This document shows positions 35,533 to 47,033 of a stretch of DNA of 64,000 bases, in pieces. This DNA comes from Isoetes taiwanensis (lineage: Eukaryota; Streptophyta; Lycopodiopsida; Isoetales; Isoetaceae). The position numbers were made by a program, and so were the translations under genes. The notes under the pieces were generated by a model. That model did no database searches and was not told the origin of the DNA. It was given only the letters and a program-made list of their open reading frames with translations. Location of the stretch: NCBI GenBank assembly GCA_021234155.1, contig JAJEKV010000019.1, positions 20,173,450-20,237,449 on the forward strand. The letters are read 5' to 3'. The stretch's first letter is position 1. Every line of letters starts with the position of its first letter.

Positions 35533-37589
35533 AAATCCAAAAAAATTCAAAGAGATGCCTTAGGCAGACTTCACCTGAGAGAGTGTGGTACAAAACAGAA
35601 GAAAAAAATAGTTCACTGCACATTCCTATCCAAGATATTAGACGAGATATGTCTACCAAAAATAGTTTATAAGGCTATGGTAGATATACTCGGTGATATA
35701 GGGACTGATATTATGAGCAACACTATGTTCTCTTGGAAATATACAGAAAACGTGAGAGATCTGTGCTATAAACCATTTTACATATTTGCCCAAGAAAATA
35801 AGGAAGCTTGCCCCTGCTCGATTCCATAGCTAAAGAAGTTTATAGACATGGATATCGGTCACATTAGGACCACAAACATTAATGTTATACAGAACAAACA
35901 CCTCAGAAATATGTTGCAGCAAGGTCTAAACCATATTCCAAACAAAAGTTTGGTATGGGACGAATTTGAGACAGAAGTAAAGATGAGCATTGAAATGATA
36001 TTTGAATTGCATAAGTTCACATGTCCACACATTTCGGATGAAGGCAAAATGGCCGTGACAGATCTGGTTATTAAAAAAGCATCTGAAGGCATTAAGGTGG
36101 CATTCAAAAGGGATGTAACTAGAAAATTTCCTCTAAATGATGTACAAGTTATCAAAAGCATTGAATGGCTAGGAAAATACTTATATGTGGCTGGAGTGGA
36201 TAAAGCCACCAACAACCCAGCTTTCATTTGCCCTAAACATATACGGGAGATGGCACATAACAGACTTAACAGCAGAGACTTTAGAAATGTGGACACATCA
36301 TTTGGAAAGTAAAGAATGAAATGCAAAAAATTCTACCATACATAGAGTTTGAGTCTGAAAAATTACCGTATCTACTTGGCATATACAAGGCACATAAAAA
36401 AGACTACCACTGGATCACTAACGCACACGGCACTGTCTACACCGAATTTTCTCTGATTATTACTGCAGTGCTAAATATGATCATTGAATCATGGCCTGAT
36501 ATTGCCAAAATGCTGTGTGAAAGATTTTGCAACATGTTTCCTGGAAAAATTTGCCCTAACTGGATGGTAGGATCTATATACGATGTCATATTGAATCTCC
36601 CAGCCCAAATCACAGAAGTATTCGTGGCAGACATAACAAAATGTTATGAGAGCATCCCTTTAACAGGAAATTCTGGAATATGTGAGATTATGACACTTGT
36701 CATCAAAGCAACTTGGAATTATATGACAAGCATACATCATAACAACAAATTATGGATTAAAAAAGATGGCGTTGAGAGGTATACAGCCAAATGGTTTAAA
36801 GTTGATCCCAAAGGTAAATGCTGGTCATTAATGACTCAAGATAATTGTATTAGGGCCAACATATGGCTTTTGACTAATTGCTTCATTATGATGGGACAAA
36901 AGACATGGATCCAAGCTTATGGTATACCAATGGGTTTTGCATGCAGCCCATGTTGGTGTAATTTATATCTTGCTTGGTTTGAAGCTAAGTTTATAAAGGC
37001 TTTGGCCGAGAAGGGCAGGTATAAAGAAGCCGAGTTGTTCAAAACTACATTCAGATATATGGACGACCTCCTGTCCATAAACTGCCCTATTATCAGAGAA
37101 TTCCTTAGTTGTACCTTTTCAAATGACCAAGATAGGCTACAGATATATGATCTCGACTTCTTGGGAATAAAAGAAGAACCCAGCATTGCATTTAAAGATG
37201 ATCCTATTGCTGCATATGGATACAAAGTAAACTTTTTGAACCTGACAATTGAAATACTCAGCAAAGCGAATGGCATATATCAGACCACTAAATATGACAA
37301 GAGGGATGTCCTGCCATTCAAGGCACTCAAATTTGTTCATGCTAACAGCTGCAGACCGTATTACCAAGCCAGGAACGTCATTGTATCACAAATATTACCA
37401 TACATGTACGTCCACTCATGCCCCAGGGCTGCTGCTACAGACATCAAGCAACTAATCCTGATTTTTGAAGAAAATGGCTTCGATAGAAGAGATCTAAGGA
37501 AGGGAGTATACGGATATATACAAAACGGCATGTTCCCTGGATTACAATATGATAAGATCATACTACTCCAATTTCTGAAACCATATTAA
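35533..37589 (+). pseudogene. Penelope-type reverse transcriptase
   Basis: The block starts after an acceptor-like GTCATGCAG. Frame 1 runs to TAG 35827-35829 (after E-A-C-P-C-S-I-P), resumes in the same frame (G-H-I-R-T-T-N-I-N-V-I then L-R-N-M-L-Q-Q-G-L), and ends at 36312. A frameshift leads into 36321-37589. Landmarks: D-K-A-T-N-N-P-A-F-I-C-P before the RT, L-P-Y-L-L-G-I-Y-K-A-H-K-K at its start, D-I-T-K-C-Y-E-S-I-P (first catalytic Asp), G-I-P-M-G-F-A-C-S-P, the catalytic Y-M-D-D at 37056-37067, N-F-L-N-L-T, and a thumb with R-P-Y-Y-Q-A-R-N. It stops at K-P-Y with no C-terminal endonuclease. D-K-A-x-N-N and the C-x-C motif resemble the Hydra/Naiad/Chlamys branch, whose GIY-YIG is N-terminal. 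One stop and one frameshift inactivate it as written. Confidence 0.85.
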
Positions 37590-37654
37590 TTGAGGTATAT
37601 TTCTAACTTCATTTAAGGTTTTTTCAAAAAAATGGCGTATATAATATGGGATGT

Positions 37655-37700
37655 GGCTTAACCCCTACTGTGACAGTGGGGGTTAGCCATCCCGAAGGCT
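37655..37700 (+). other. Tandem hairpins between RT stop and right pLTR
   Basis: TAACCCCTACTG and CAGTGGGGGTTA pair over 12 bp (one T-G) around a TGA loop, flanked by GGC/GCC that extend the stem with a one-base bulge. A second small stem AGCC/GGCT follows at 37685-37700. It sits 65 bp after the RT stop. Confidence 0.7.
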
Positions 37701-37763
37701 CACAGGGTGATAAGGAGGTTATGCACATTCCATGGTAGGTGGTAGGAATTTTTTTTATTTATT

Positions 37764-40113
37764 AAAAGCTAAAATGCATCATGATCAATGATGGTGAAGC
37801 ATACAGAAGCCAATACGAACTGAGATATACAAAAGTCTGTTTGGGCAGGGCCTGGTTTACCTTTTATCTGAAATAATATAGGGGGTAAAATGGCATTCTA
37901 CTTCTAGATCAATGGAGGAATTATGTATAATAATAATACAGAAATATGGATCATAAAGGAATGACATAAGATACATAAGGTCATAGAATACCAGAGTTTA
38001 TTCTGTCTAAGGAGACCATAGAAATCAACTTTAAATAAACTATGGGGCTATGAAAGTATTTGAAGGTATGGTAAACCTTGAAATTTACCTTACAAACACT
38101 TAGATGCTAGAAGTATGACTGAATCTAGCTAAAGTATTTAAGGTATACATTTACCATTGATAAAGATTAAGATGGGACGGTCGGTTTAAAACATGTAAAT
38201 ATATGTTTAATAGTTTAAAGTAAAAATGAAATAGATGCAGCCGAAATTGATGACTCTGACCCGAAAACCCTAAGGCACAAGCTAGGTTTTCCGGAACCCC
38301 AAAGCGATGGGATGGTGGCTGACAGATTTAGCTAGATTCAGCTTGACCATGGCATTGAAGGGCCGATAAAGCATATTTGGGGACAGCACCCAAATCATGG
38401 GATTTGATTCTGACGGATACGAAACTTCTGGGTCAGATGAAGAATGGTTAACAGAAGAAATTCTTAGGCAAGAATTTGAAGGATGCGCCTTAGATACACG
38501 GCGCATTGATAGATCTATGGATTCAAGGAGTTACAGGGGAGCCTTTGGTAACAAAAGAAGCTTTAACTATAGAGAGGATAGATCTGGATTCCAGAAAGGA
38601 AACAGAGCTTATGGAGGAAAACGCCAAGAGGATTTCCTTTCTCGCTCAAAGTGTTAGGGAAACACAGAGTATAATGAAGAACCGCATTTAATACCGTGTT
38701 CTTTGAAACTCATTTCTCATGTTTAGTTTACTAGCTGTTCATATTGCAGCAGAATCACGCCTAAATCCCTTCCTAGGTTTTTAAGATTGCATGTCATTAC
38801 GGCTTGTGTATGATGATACAATATACAGGGTATATGACATAGACTAATGATTCATTATAAGGCATATTTCAGTCTAAAATAATCTGACCAAAGCCCTGAT
38901 TTATAGACATAACTAAAACAGGATAAGGCTATACAGATCATGGGTAAGATTAGATTGAGCTTACCATCTACATTACACTTAATGAATGACAGTTTTAAAT
39001 ATAGGAAAGCATCATAAAAAGGGACGCTTTTATTATATAATTATTGCTGATGCAAACTCTCACTCTTCCTTTCTTTATTGCTATGTTTTACTAACGGGCA
39101 TGAGGCACAATGGATGATCAGTGATAAACTGAAAACCCCATTGTATCTTTTGGCCCTTGCCTTGTTACCGTCATCACGCTAACAAGGTATTGATTGGCTG
39201 CAGGTACGGGGTTTTCCTTCTATTGTGTCTTATGCTTTTGAAGTTTTACTTAGCATGGATGGAGGTGGAGTCAATGGAAAAACTGGAAATGGCACACTCA
39301 AGGAATATGCAGACGCTACCATTAATCAGAAACATGGTGTTTTCTATTTTTAAGACCTTTTGTATGTTGTTATATGATATACTAGACTATCTTTTCATTA
39401 TAAAAATGCATGATATGGCAGAACTATCTTGCTGCAATATGCATTCCTAATTTTGTGAGGACCTTTAGTGGGCACAAATTTTGTCAAAATGGTTAATCTA
39501 TTCGTATTAATGGAAATATGGATCCATATTATGCTCTTAATTGTCTATCTGATCTATAATAGGCTGAAAGACTATATAACTGTTGAAGATTTAACGTCAT
39601 TAACACAAATGTTAACACATATCTAAAAAGGCAAGAATGAATGACTGCCTATCTGACCAATCTGAATATACATTGAAAAGGAAAAAGGGTGGTTGGCCAC
39701 AACATTGTGGTGCATCTAAGACCTTTAATTTAAAGTTTAAATGTCTATTGCCTATTCATGATTATCTAGCTGATCCAAGATTCAGGCATAGATGAACCTA
39801 CATGGGTAAGAATGTAAGAATATATAGAGACATAAATTTAATGCTGGCTTTAAGCACAAGAAAAGAAAAAAAGGAAAAAAAAAATAACAAGACAACATGA
39901 TTAAAGGAAAATGATTGAAAGCTTTAGGCTTAGTAGAAAAGATGGCATAGACCAAATATCTGATACTTAAGGAACAAAATAAATGTTATGGGTGATGAGA
40001 TACTAGACTAGTAGTGCTCTAACTAGTCATAGGATGATAATACTGCCAAGGGATTGACCAAGGCAGATGTCTGGTCTAGTGATACTAGTTCAGACCGGGT
40101 TTTTTTTTTTTTT
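37764..40113 (+). repeat. Penelope-like pLTR, right copy
   Basis: About 2350 bp, matching 31181-33521 end to end, with the exon-like frames at 38397-38657 and about 39204-39335. It ends in a longer T run followed by ATTATTATTATATTAG of the flank. Differences from the left copy cluster in short patches (for example near 38640, 38690, 38755, 39020 and 39395). Confidence 0.93.
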
Positions 40114-40348
40114 ATTATTATTATATTAGCAGGCTTGCCTAAACCCCGTGCACATTTACTGCAATTCTAGCATATCCACCCCCCTTTCAAACATTTACTG
40201 CAATTCTTAGCCTATCCACGTTGCCTGCCACATCACCTAAATTTCATTCAGGCCAGCCACATCGCCTAAATTTCATTTAGGCCATTACATAAACTAATTT
40301 ACATATCTATGGTTCAGGAAATTCTAAAATTCTACTAAATTCCTTGTG

Positions 40349-40478
40349 TTCCCCCTTGTTCGGTTTATTGGCTAGTCCATTGGGCTAGCAACTAAGAGAT
40401 CTTGTGTTCAAGTCTCTGGGGGTCCGTCATATGTCCTCATGGACGCTGCCAATGTGGCATGACGTAAAAATACAATGG
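40349..40478 (+). mobile_element. tRNA-derived SINE, unit 1
   Basis: About 130 bp, starting CCCCCTTGTTCGGTTTATTGG. A box-A-like TTGGCTAGTCCATTGG is followed about 30 bp later by a box-B-like TGTTCAAGTCTC (near 40414-40425), the internal Pol III promoter layout of a tRNA. The tail has GTCCGTCATATGTCC and GTGGCATGACGTAAAAATA. The next unit repeats it directly. Confidence 0.75.
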
Positions 40479-40606
40479 TTCCCCCTTGTTTGGTTTAGTG
40501 GCTAGTCCACTATGTTCGTACCCAAGAGATCTTGTGTTCAAGTCTCTGGGTGGGGGTCCGTCATATGTCCTATATGGATGCTGCCCTGTGGCATGACGTA
40601 AAAATA
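40479..40606 (+). mobile_element. tRNA-derived SINE, unit 2
   Basis: A second head-to-tail unit, about 88% like the first, with TTTAGTGGCTAGTCCAC as box A and TGTTCAAGTCTC (near 40534-40545) as box B. It ends in the same GGCATGACGTAAAAATA. AT-rich sequence follows. Confidence 0.75.
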
Positions 40607-40830
40607 ATATCTATATATGTATCTGTATCTATGTTATTCTCTCCACCTTCCTTATTTTTTTTTTCTCTTTAATAGAATCACAACAAGAGTGATCACAATT
40701 GAGGAAAATCCTGCTCGGGTTTTCCAAACTAGTGTCTTACAGCCCAGAGTGCATTCCGTAAGAGTAAAAAAGCTATGAATCAAAAAGATGGTTCGGTGGC
40801 GTTTTGTCAGTGCTATTGCCTCACAAAGGT

Positions 40831-41008
40831 CTGCGGCTGAGGTACAAATCTCTGATTCATGTATCATAATTCTTGTAGCTAATACACATCCTTCCCTACT
40901 AGTGCATCTAATCTTTGACAATTCCATAAACAGTTTTCAGTTTCATAGCCAGCTGCGGCCGAGGTACAAATCTCTGATTCATGTATCATAATTCTTGTAG
41001 CTAATACA
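40831..41008. repeat. Local duplication, period 122 bp
   Basis: The 56-bp segment CTGCGGC(T/C)GAGGTACAAATC...GCTAATACA is at 40831-40886 and again at 40953-41008, with one difference. Confidence 0.9.
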
Positions 41009-42857
41009 TTGGATTTGCTCTAGAAGAGAACATGGAGAAACATGCAGTATGCAACCAATTATCAAATAAGCATGAGATTTCAGTATGCATTAAGACACGG
41101 CGCTGCTATCGGCCCCCAAACTGACTAGAGCAACGAGGAGGATTCACAAAAATTCTCGTATCACCTTTTTTATGGTTAAGGTTTTTATTGTGCCCCTTAG
41201 ATGACGGTCCCACATCAAAGGTCAACATCTTTTTTTGCCCAAAAACTCCTGCACGGATCAATGGTGCACAAACGCTATTGCGTGCCCCATTTTATGCCCA
41301 AATTAACTGCAAGAACCAACGGATTTATTTGGCGTTGATGAAAAAAATCCATGTTCAGACATAAATATCGGCCAAAGAATTTGAACCTTCAGCCCAAATC
41401 GACTTCTAGACTGAAGGATCCGAACCTTCAAATCTCACCAGAGCCTATGATCTTCATAAAAAATTCCTTGTTTTGTTAGAATGGACTAACAGAGCTCTTC
41501 CCACGGCTGCCAGAACTTCTAAGCACTCTGATCTCCTGAGCAGAGCTTCTGAACGGATTCCAATGAAGAACAAAGAGCCCATAGCAGAAATTGGAAATGG
41601 AGTGTGACCTTCAACCTGAAGGACCGAAGCTACAAATTGGAAATGCATATTTAATACAAGAGTTGTCCACTGGACCATCTGTGGTCCATAGACCAGAATT
41701 GGGCCATCGTACCTCTGCCACTTAAACCCATATATCTAGAGAGGAACTTCTCCATTTTGCAATCTACCACCACCTTTTGAACCTTCATTTGATTCTTTAT
41801 GATCTAGAAGAATTTCATGACCATTGGATCCACCCATACCTTGTGGTAATTGTCCAAACCTCATACAATTTAGCAGTTTTCGTACTAGTCCAAAACTGCA
41901 TTCTTCATATTTTCTAGCACAAAGGGGTCCAAACCTTGCTAAAATCAAAAGCAAATGATTTTTTATGATAAAATATATTGATTTGTATGTTCCTGAGTTT
42001 TTTCACTATTATATGATATTAGATGAAGTCGCCATACCCGATTTTGCTCAAAAGAGTTGTTTGAGGGTATGAATTATTTCTCTCTTACTACTATAAGTTT
42101 TGCCCTAATTCTTGTGGTCATAAGTTGTTGACTCTAAGAGCTATAGTTCGATGTTTTTTTGAAGCATTCATAAGTTATAATGATTTCAATGTTGCCTAGA
42201 GAATCTCTTATATAGAATTCAGGGCAAAAATAAATCTAAAATGATTTAATAAAACTCGTATATCATCTTTAAAAGGGTAATAAAAGATGCACGCTATGCA
42301 CTACACTTATATCTACGTAGATTATAATTTTATCAACCTATAGGTAATAGTTAATCATGCATTCTCTACATTTGGTTGTGTTTGTTACTACATGATATTA
42401 GAGTTTTATGCTAATTGTACATATAATTCATCTTTTAGAAAATGCTATATTCTTTATGAATGCAAGCCTTCATTAACAACATAGATCTCAAATTTGATGT
42501 GAAAGTGACATAGTAGTTGCAAGATTTGAATATAAATATCTATGGACCATTAATGGTCAATACTTAGACTTGTCAAAATTTGAATCATTTAATCAAGATA
42601 ACACTCTTTTTCAACTCACATATCATAATACATGTGCGTAGAGGTTCTTGATGTCATATATTACAAAAAACACAAAGAAACCTACTTTTCTCTTGCTATC
42701 ATAAACTTATTATTGTGTTTGTTGCCAGAAGTATTGTAGGTTAAGTATGATAATAAGATAAGATCATCTTTCATGATGAGCTATATTATTCTTATGGATG
42801 TAAGCCTTCCTTGGTAATATAGATCTCCAATTTTATGTTAAAATAATTATTGGTCCA
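41009..42857. other. No recognised gene
   Basis: AT-rich sequence with short open frames only (for example minus strand 41454-41678 and 41736-41954) and no family motif. Confidence 0.5.
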
Positions 42858-43137
42858 CAGAAGACAGAAAATAGTTTTGACCCTGTCATGTTCGATGAAC
42901 CCTATCTTCCTTCTCTCAGAAGACAGAAAATAGTTTTGACCCTGTCATGTTCGATGAACCCTATCTTCCTTCTCTCTAGTGCCCTGGTCAAAACAGGCGC
43001 ACTCAGGGTTTATCAAAAACTAGCGCCCTGGTCAAAACAGGCGCACTCAGGGTTTATCAAAAACTAAATCATTTTTTCCCAGAGTACGCCGGTTTGGAAA
43101 CCAAGCTCTTGTACGTCAGTTTGGAAACCAAGCTCTT
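42858..43137. repeat. Three consecutive tandem duplications (59, 44 and 27 bp)
   Basis: Each segment is present exactly twice, back to back: a 59-bp unit starting CAGAAGACAG (42858 and 42917), a 44-bp unit starting TAG(T/C)GCCCTGG (42977 and 43021) and a 27-bp unit GTACG(C/T)C(G/A)GTTTGGAAACC (43084 and 43111). Confidence 0.93.
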
Positions 43138-43390
43138 GTTCCCAGGCTACAGAGCTCTAAACTCCAACCTCCAACTCCTTTCCACCAACTTCTTTCCACT
43201 CTAAAAGAATTCCGACAGCAACCGAAATTGAGCCCCCCACCCATAGGGTTGAACCGCCCCAAAACCCCCCATGCCAACCACTAAGGGCGGGCACTCCTTG
43301 TGATTCCTTTTCAATCTTTGAATCCCTATATACTTCTTGCGCATTTCTAATTCACTCCGGAGTGCTCGAAAGTTGTAGGCCTCACAAACG

Positions 43391-43900
43391 ATGGAGGGGA
43401 ATCGCAGATGCTTAAAGAAGGTGCACTTAATGGCTGCAGGGCTCCTCCCCCTGAGTACGCCATACGCAGATGCAGGAGGCAATACATGCCCTGGAGGGAA
43501 AGCTGAACGCCATTCAGGACAAGCTGACAGGTGTGGAGATGCAAAGGGACAACCAACCGGCAACTATTCTCAAGAAACAGTTGGCGAAAGAAAAAGAACG
43601 TATTTCGACGCTGGAAGAACGCATTAGGCCACTGGATGACCGCTTTGGGCTGGCTGACTTTGAGCGCAAACAAGCACGCCGATCATCGTCGCCCAAACCG
43701 GAGAAGTGAATTGACAGCGATGTCCCGCACCCTGAGCGATGCAACCCGACGTCTAGATCAGCTCCAATGGCAAATGTCAGAGGACGTGGTACAGCTGCAA
43801 AATGAGCTCGACAGTAAAGGGCGCAGTTGCACGCTTGGTTGTCCCAAACGGCCGGCTGGCGCACTCAGAGGCTACAATGTCCGGGATGTGGGAGGTTGGA
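43391..43900 (+). pseudogene. LINE-A ORF1 (coiled-coil)
   Basis: Overlapping frames at 43391-43627, 43470-43709 and 43531-43908. The 43470 frame has heptad-like charged helices (K-L-N-A-I-Q-D-K-L, then K-E-R-I-S-T-L-E-E-R-I) typical of LINE ORF1 coiled coils. Frameshifts prevent a single protein, and no RNA-binding fold could be recognised. Confidence 0.5.
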
Positions 43901-44699
43901 CACCCTAGAAAAGAGACACTGAAACTCAAGAGGCAAATGCCAAAGCTTTCTTCGCCCTTGAGAAGAGGGATGGCCGAAGTTCCGGGAGATGTATGATCTA
44001 GCGCGATGCAAATGAAACGCACAAGTACCACCACAGGGCAGCACCATCACCATGCCCAATACCGAGGCGAGGTTGCACAGTGGAATTAGACGGTCCTTTG
44101 GCGAGGAGAAGGACCGCCGCCCGCCGGGCTGAACATTGTGGTTCGGGGCTTGCCCGAAGAACGTGAGGAAGATCTCCCAGCCTAAGCTCCATGTTTCGTA
44201 TTGGCAAGGCTCCAATTGCAAAGACTTTGACAAGAAGAAAACCCGACTGCAGTAAGAGGCCAAGCATGAGACCCCGACTAGTTAAACTCACACGCTTTCG
44301 ACCGTGCATCGAAGACGTTGATCTTTGCAGCCGCTAAGTCGCTTTGAAGGGGACATCGGTGTACTTAGACATGGATCGACCCGCCCAACGTAAGGAGAGG
44401 CGTGAGGAGTTCACAAAGATTAGACGAGCCCGAGCGTGTGTCCGGTGAATGGCAAGATGAAGGTATTTGTGCCTCCACGCCAACAATGGCGTAAGCGGCG
44501 GCCGGGGACCAAGCACTTCGATCCCCACCTCCGTAATGGCGGATCACACACAGCAGCCAGGACCAAGTACCCGGGCACCACCCACAACAGCAGAGCCGGA
44601 CATGAGAGCCCCAACACCTGCCAATGGCCCAACTCCTATAGCCTCCATGGGGATTGGGATAGGGCAGTGACCACAGACAGCATAGGAAGAGTGCCTTCG

Positions 44700-45521
44700 C
44701 ATTGTATCGTGGAACTGTAGGGATTTCCCCAGAAGCGCGGCGAGGGCATTGCTGAAATTGCTACAGGCATGGACATCATCTTCTTGCAAGAGACATGGGA
44801 ATATAGTGTCATCTGTTACCGGACATCCCAGGGTACCATCATTTCTCACTGGCCAATGAGCGCCATGGCAAGCGAGGGTATGGAGGGGTCGCGTGCTACT
44901 TCAAAGATGCTATAGCATCCACAATCTCGCTCCACAAGGCTGATAGACTCAACCGCTACCTGTGGATACGAGTGCTGCAGCCTCACCATCGCCCGCTGTT
45001 TATCGCAGGATGTTATATACCCCATGAAACTTCTAAGTTCTACAGCGTTCAAAAGGCAGATATAGATGAACATATGCCCTATAGTGAACTGTATGATGAC
45101 ATAGAGCAGTATCGCCAGGAGGGTCATGTGTTTTTATTGGGAGATTTCAATGCACGCACGACACAGTGGCAGTCGGTCACCTTTTAGGGAAATGCTGACT
45201 CTAACCCACTTTGGCTAGAAGCGGAGGCATCCCAGCATGCAAGACACTCCCAGGATACAGTCTTCGGAGCCTTTGGAAGACAGTTGGTCCAGCTATGTCA
45301 GATCTTTGACATGGTGATTTGCAATGGTATGCTCAGATGGCCGACGATCAGGGGGCGTCACTTGCAGAAGCGAGGGGGGTGATGGTGGAGCCAGCGTGGT
45401 GGACTATTTCGTAGCTCCAGTGCCAGAACTTGATATCATTAGAGATTTCGCGATAGGCACAGGAACAAGAGATGAAGAGACTTTGTTAGACCACTATCCA
45501 CTTTATGTCACTTTGGATTGA
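44700..45521 (+). pseudogene. LINE-A apurinic-like endonuclease
   Basis: Exonuclease-endonuclease-phosphatase domain that nicks target DNA. Visible motifs: V-S-W-N-C at about 44704; D-I-I-F-L-Q-E-T-W-E near 44770 (catalytic Glu); G-C-Y-I-P-H-E-T; L-L-G-D-F-N-A-R-T near 45136-45162; A-S-V-V-D-Y-F-V-A near 45395; and the terminal D-H-Y-P-L near 45490, standing for the usual S-D-H. Three or more frame changes and stops break it. Confidence 0.8.
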
Positions 45522-46300
45522 GGCACTCGCGGCGCAGATGAGGCGCCCTCGGGGTTTGGGATACACCCCGAACTATCGGAAGCAAGCAGGATATGAGGTG
45601 GCGCTTGAATGTGAGCTACAGGGGATTGATGCCCTTTGTACATTGCAGATAAGTGTGAATGGTTGGTGAAGGCCTTACTCACGCAGCTGCTGAATGCTTT
45701 GCAAAGAAGAAAGCCCCCGAAGGGACACCGCAAGAATTCCCTCAAAACCCCGGTTTGATGTCGAATGTAAGGCTCTAAAGAGCCACTACACACCATCTTA
45801 GATCCACGGCCCAAGAACATGCCATTAGAGACTATAAGGCATTCTTGAAATCCAAAAAGCATAGTTACATTGCAGAAAATCAGCAACGCATGTTTGATCT
45901 ATCGATGATCGAGCCAAAAGCCTTTTTGGCGAGAGTGTCATATAAGAGGCATCAACCAGGGCAATGTTACCTTAGACCGGTGGAGACAATGGTTGGAGGA
46001 GTTGTATGACCCCCAGAGCAACACGACGCACCAAATCAGCTAGGAGAAACACTACAGACTTTGAGGAGGAGGACATCCACCGTGGTCTTAGGCATATTGC
46101 TAATGGTAAAGCAAAGGACTTGCGGGGACTTCAGCCGAAATTTGTTGAAATGGGGTGGGCCCTTTGCTTTGCCTTGCCTTTGTGGATAATCAATCGTGCC
46201 ATCGTGAGAGGGCCTCCCACAGGAATGGATGGTTAGCAAGGTCACCCCTATTCATAAGACGGGAAGCAGGGATGACTCTACCAACTACCACAAGGCTCCC
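45522..46300 (+). pseudogene. LINE-A RT N-terminal region, truncated
   Basis: Broken frames follow the endonuclease. Near 46060-46240 there is the usual pre-RT signature (I-A-N-G-K-A-K-D-L-R-G-L-Q then V-T-P-I-H-K) that precedes RT motif 1 in this LINE class. Homology ends near 46300. Confidence 0.6.
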
Positions 46301-46742
46301 AAAAATAAGCTATTATCAGTTTTTCACAACAATTTTTTACAAAACTACTATATTAAACTAATGTTACTAAGTGGGTTAATGTGTTGAATAACCACAATTA
46401 GTATATGGCATGGTTCTTGCTTGTGATTTTTTATTCGATTTTGTTATCATGGTTCACCATCGTAGTTCCTTATAATAGTTTATTTGTTTGGTTTAATACT
46501 ATGTTCATAAATAGTATAGACCATAAATCACTATTGATTTTGGTTGTGATTGTTTGTAAAACTTAAAGTGGTTTTTTTATGAAGTTGCCTACTTTTTTCC
46601 TATGAAGCAATGTTGTACGATCCACTAAAATGCGTCAACTTCTTATAAAAATGTTAATGTCTTTTTCACCAAGATAGTGAACAGTTGCATCTTTAACCTG
46701 TTTTGTATTTGGAGCCAAGCTTGGTGTGTTGGACGATGGAGT

Positions 46743-47033
46743 TGATATTAATTTCAAAACCATAACAAGACACACTAAAGTTGAAAACTGATATTAATTT
46801 CAAAACCATAACAAGACACACTAAAGTTGAAAACTATTATTGCTTTGAAAATATAAGCATGGATCCAATTGTTATGAGTTTCTTCATCCTCTAATAGCAA
46901 TTTTTTACTGTATACCATTAGTGCTTTATTCTAGATTATTAGTTCTTTATTTTTTGTCCATTAGAAAACCGTGTATACCATTAGTGCTTTATTCTAGATT
47001 ATTAGTTCTTTATTTTTTGTCCATTAGAAAACC
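46743..47033. repeat. Two tandem duplications (46 and 63 bp)
   Basis: A 46-bp unit starting TGATATTAATTTCAAAACC is at 46743 and 46789. A 63-bp period unit starting GTATACCATTAGTGCTTTAT is at 46910 and 46973. Copies are identical. Confidence 0.93.

Larger units (their letters stand above)
31152..40113 (+). mobile_element. Penelope-like retroelement with long direct repeats
   Basis: An element of about 9 kb. Two near-identical direct repeats (31181-33521 and 37764-40113) flank a plus-strand RT gene. The RT has Penelope-clade features: a conserved G-H-I-R-T-T-N segment, D-K-A-T-N-N, an I-Y-K-A-H-K-K block before the palm, and F-R-Y-M-D-D. Penelope-like elements commonly have 'pLTRs' produced by partial tandem insertion. 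The left end has a 29-base T run (31152-31180); both repeats end in GACCGGG plus a T run. No GIY-YIG endonuclease was recognised. A single insertion is supported by repeat identity, but a target duplication is not clear (ATTAG occurs on both outer sides). Confidence 0.8.
43390..46300 (+). mobile_element. LINE-A: non-LTR retrotransposon cut off inside RT
   Basis: Plus-strand LINE with an ORF1-like coiled-coil region, an AP-like endonuclease and the start of the RT region. It ends near 46300 before any catalytic RT motif, without the microsatellite tail of its relatives at 59.2 and 61.2 kb. Sequence style matches LINE-B and LINE-C. Confidence 0.82.

Noticed and set aside
34002-36326. Long minus-strand frames opposite the Penelope-like polyprotein (for example 35859-36326)
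   Set aside because: They are shadows of the plus-strand RT frames and lack any family motif.
31140-40140. LTR retrotransposon interpretation of the 2.34-kb repeats
   Set aside because: No TG...CA ends, primer binding site, integrase or protease; the RT is Penelope-type.
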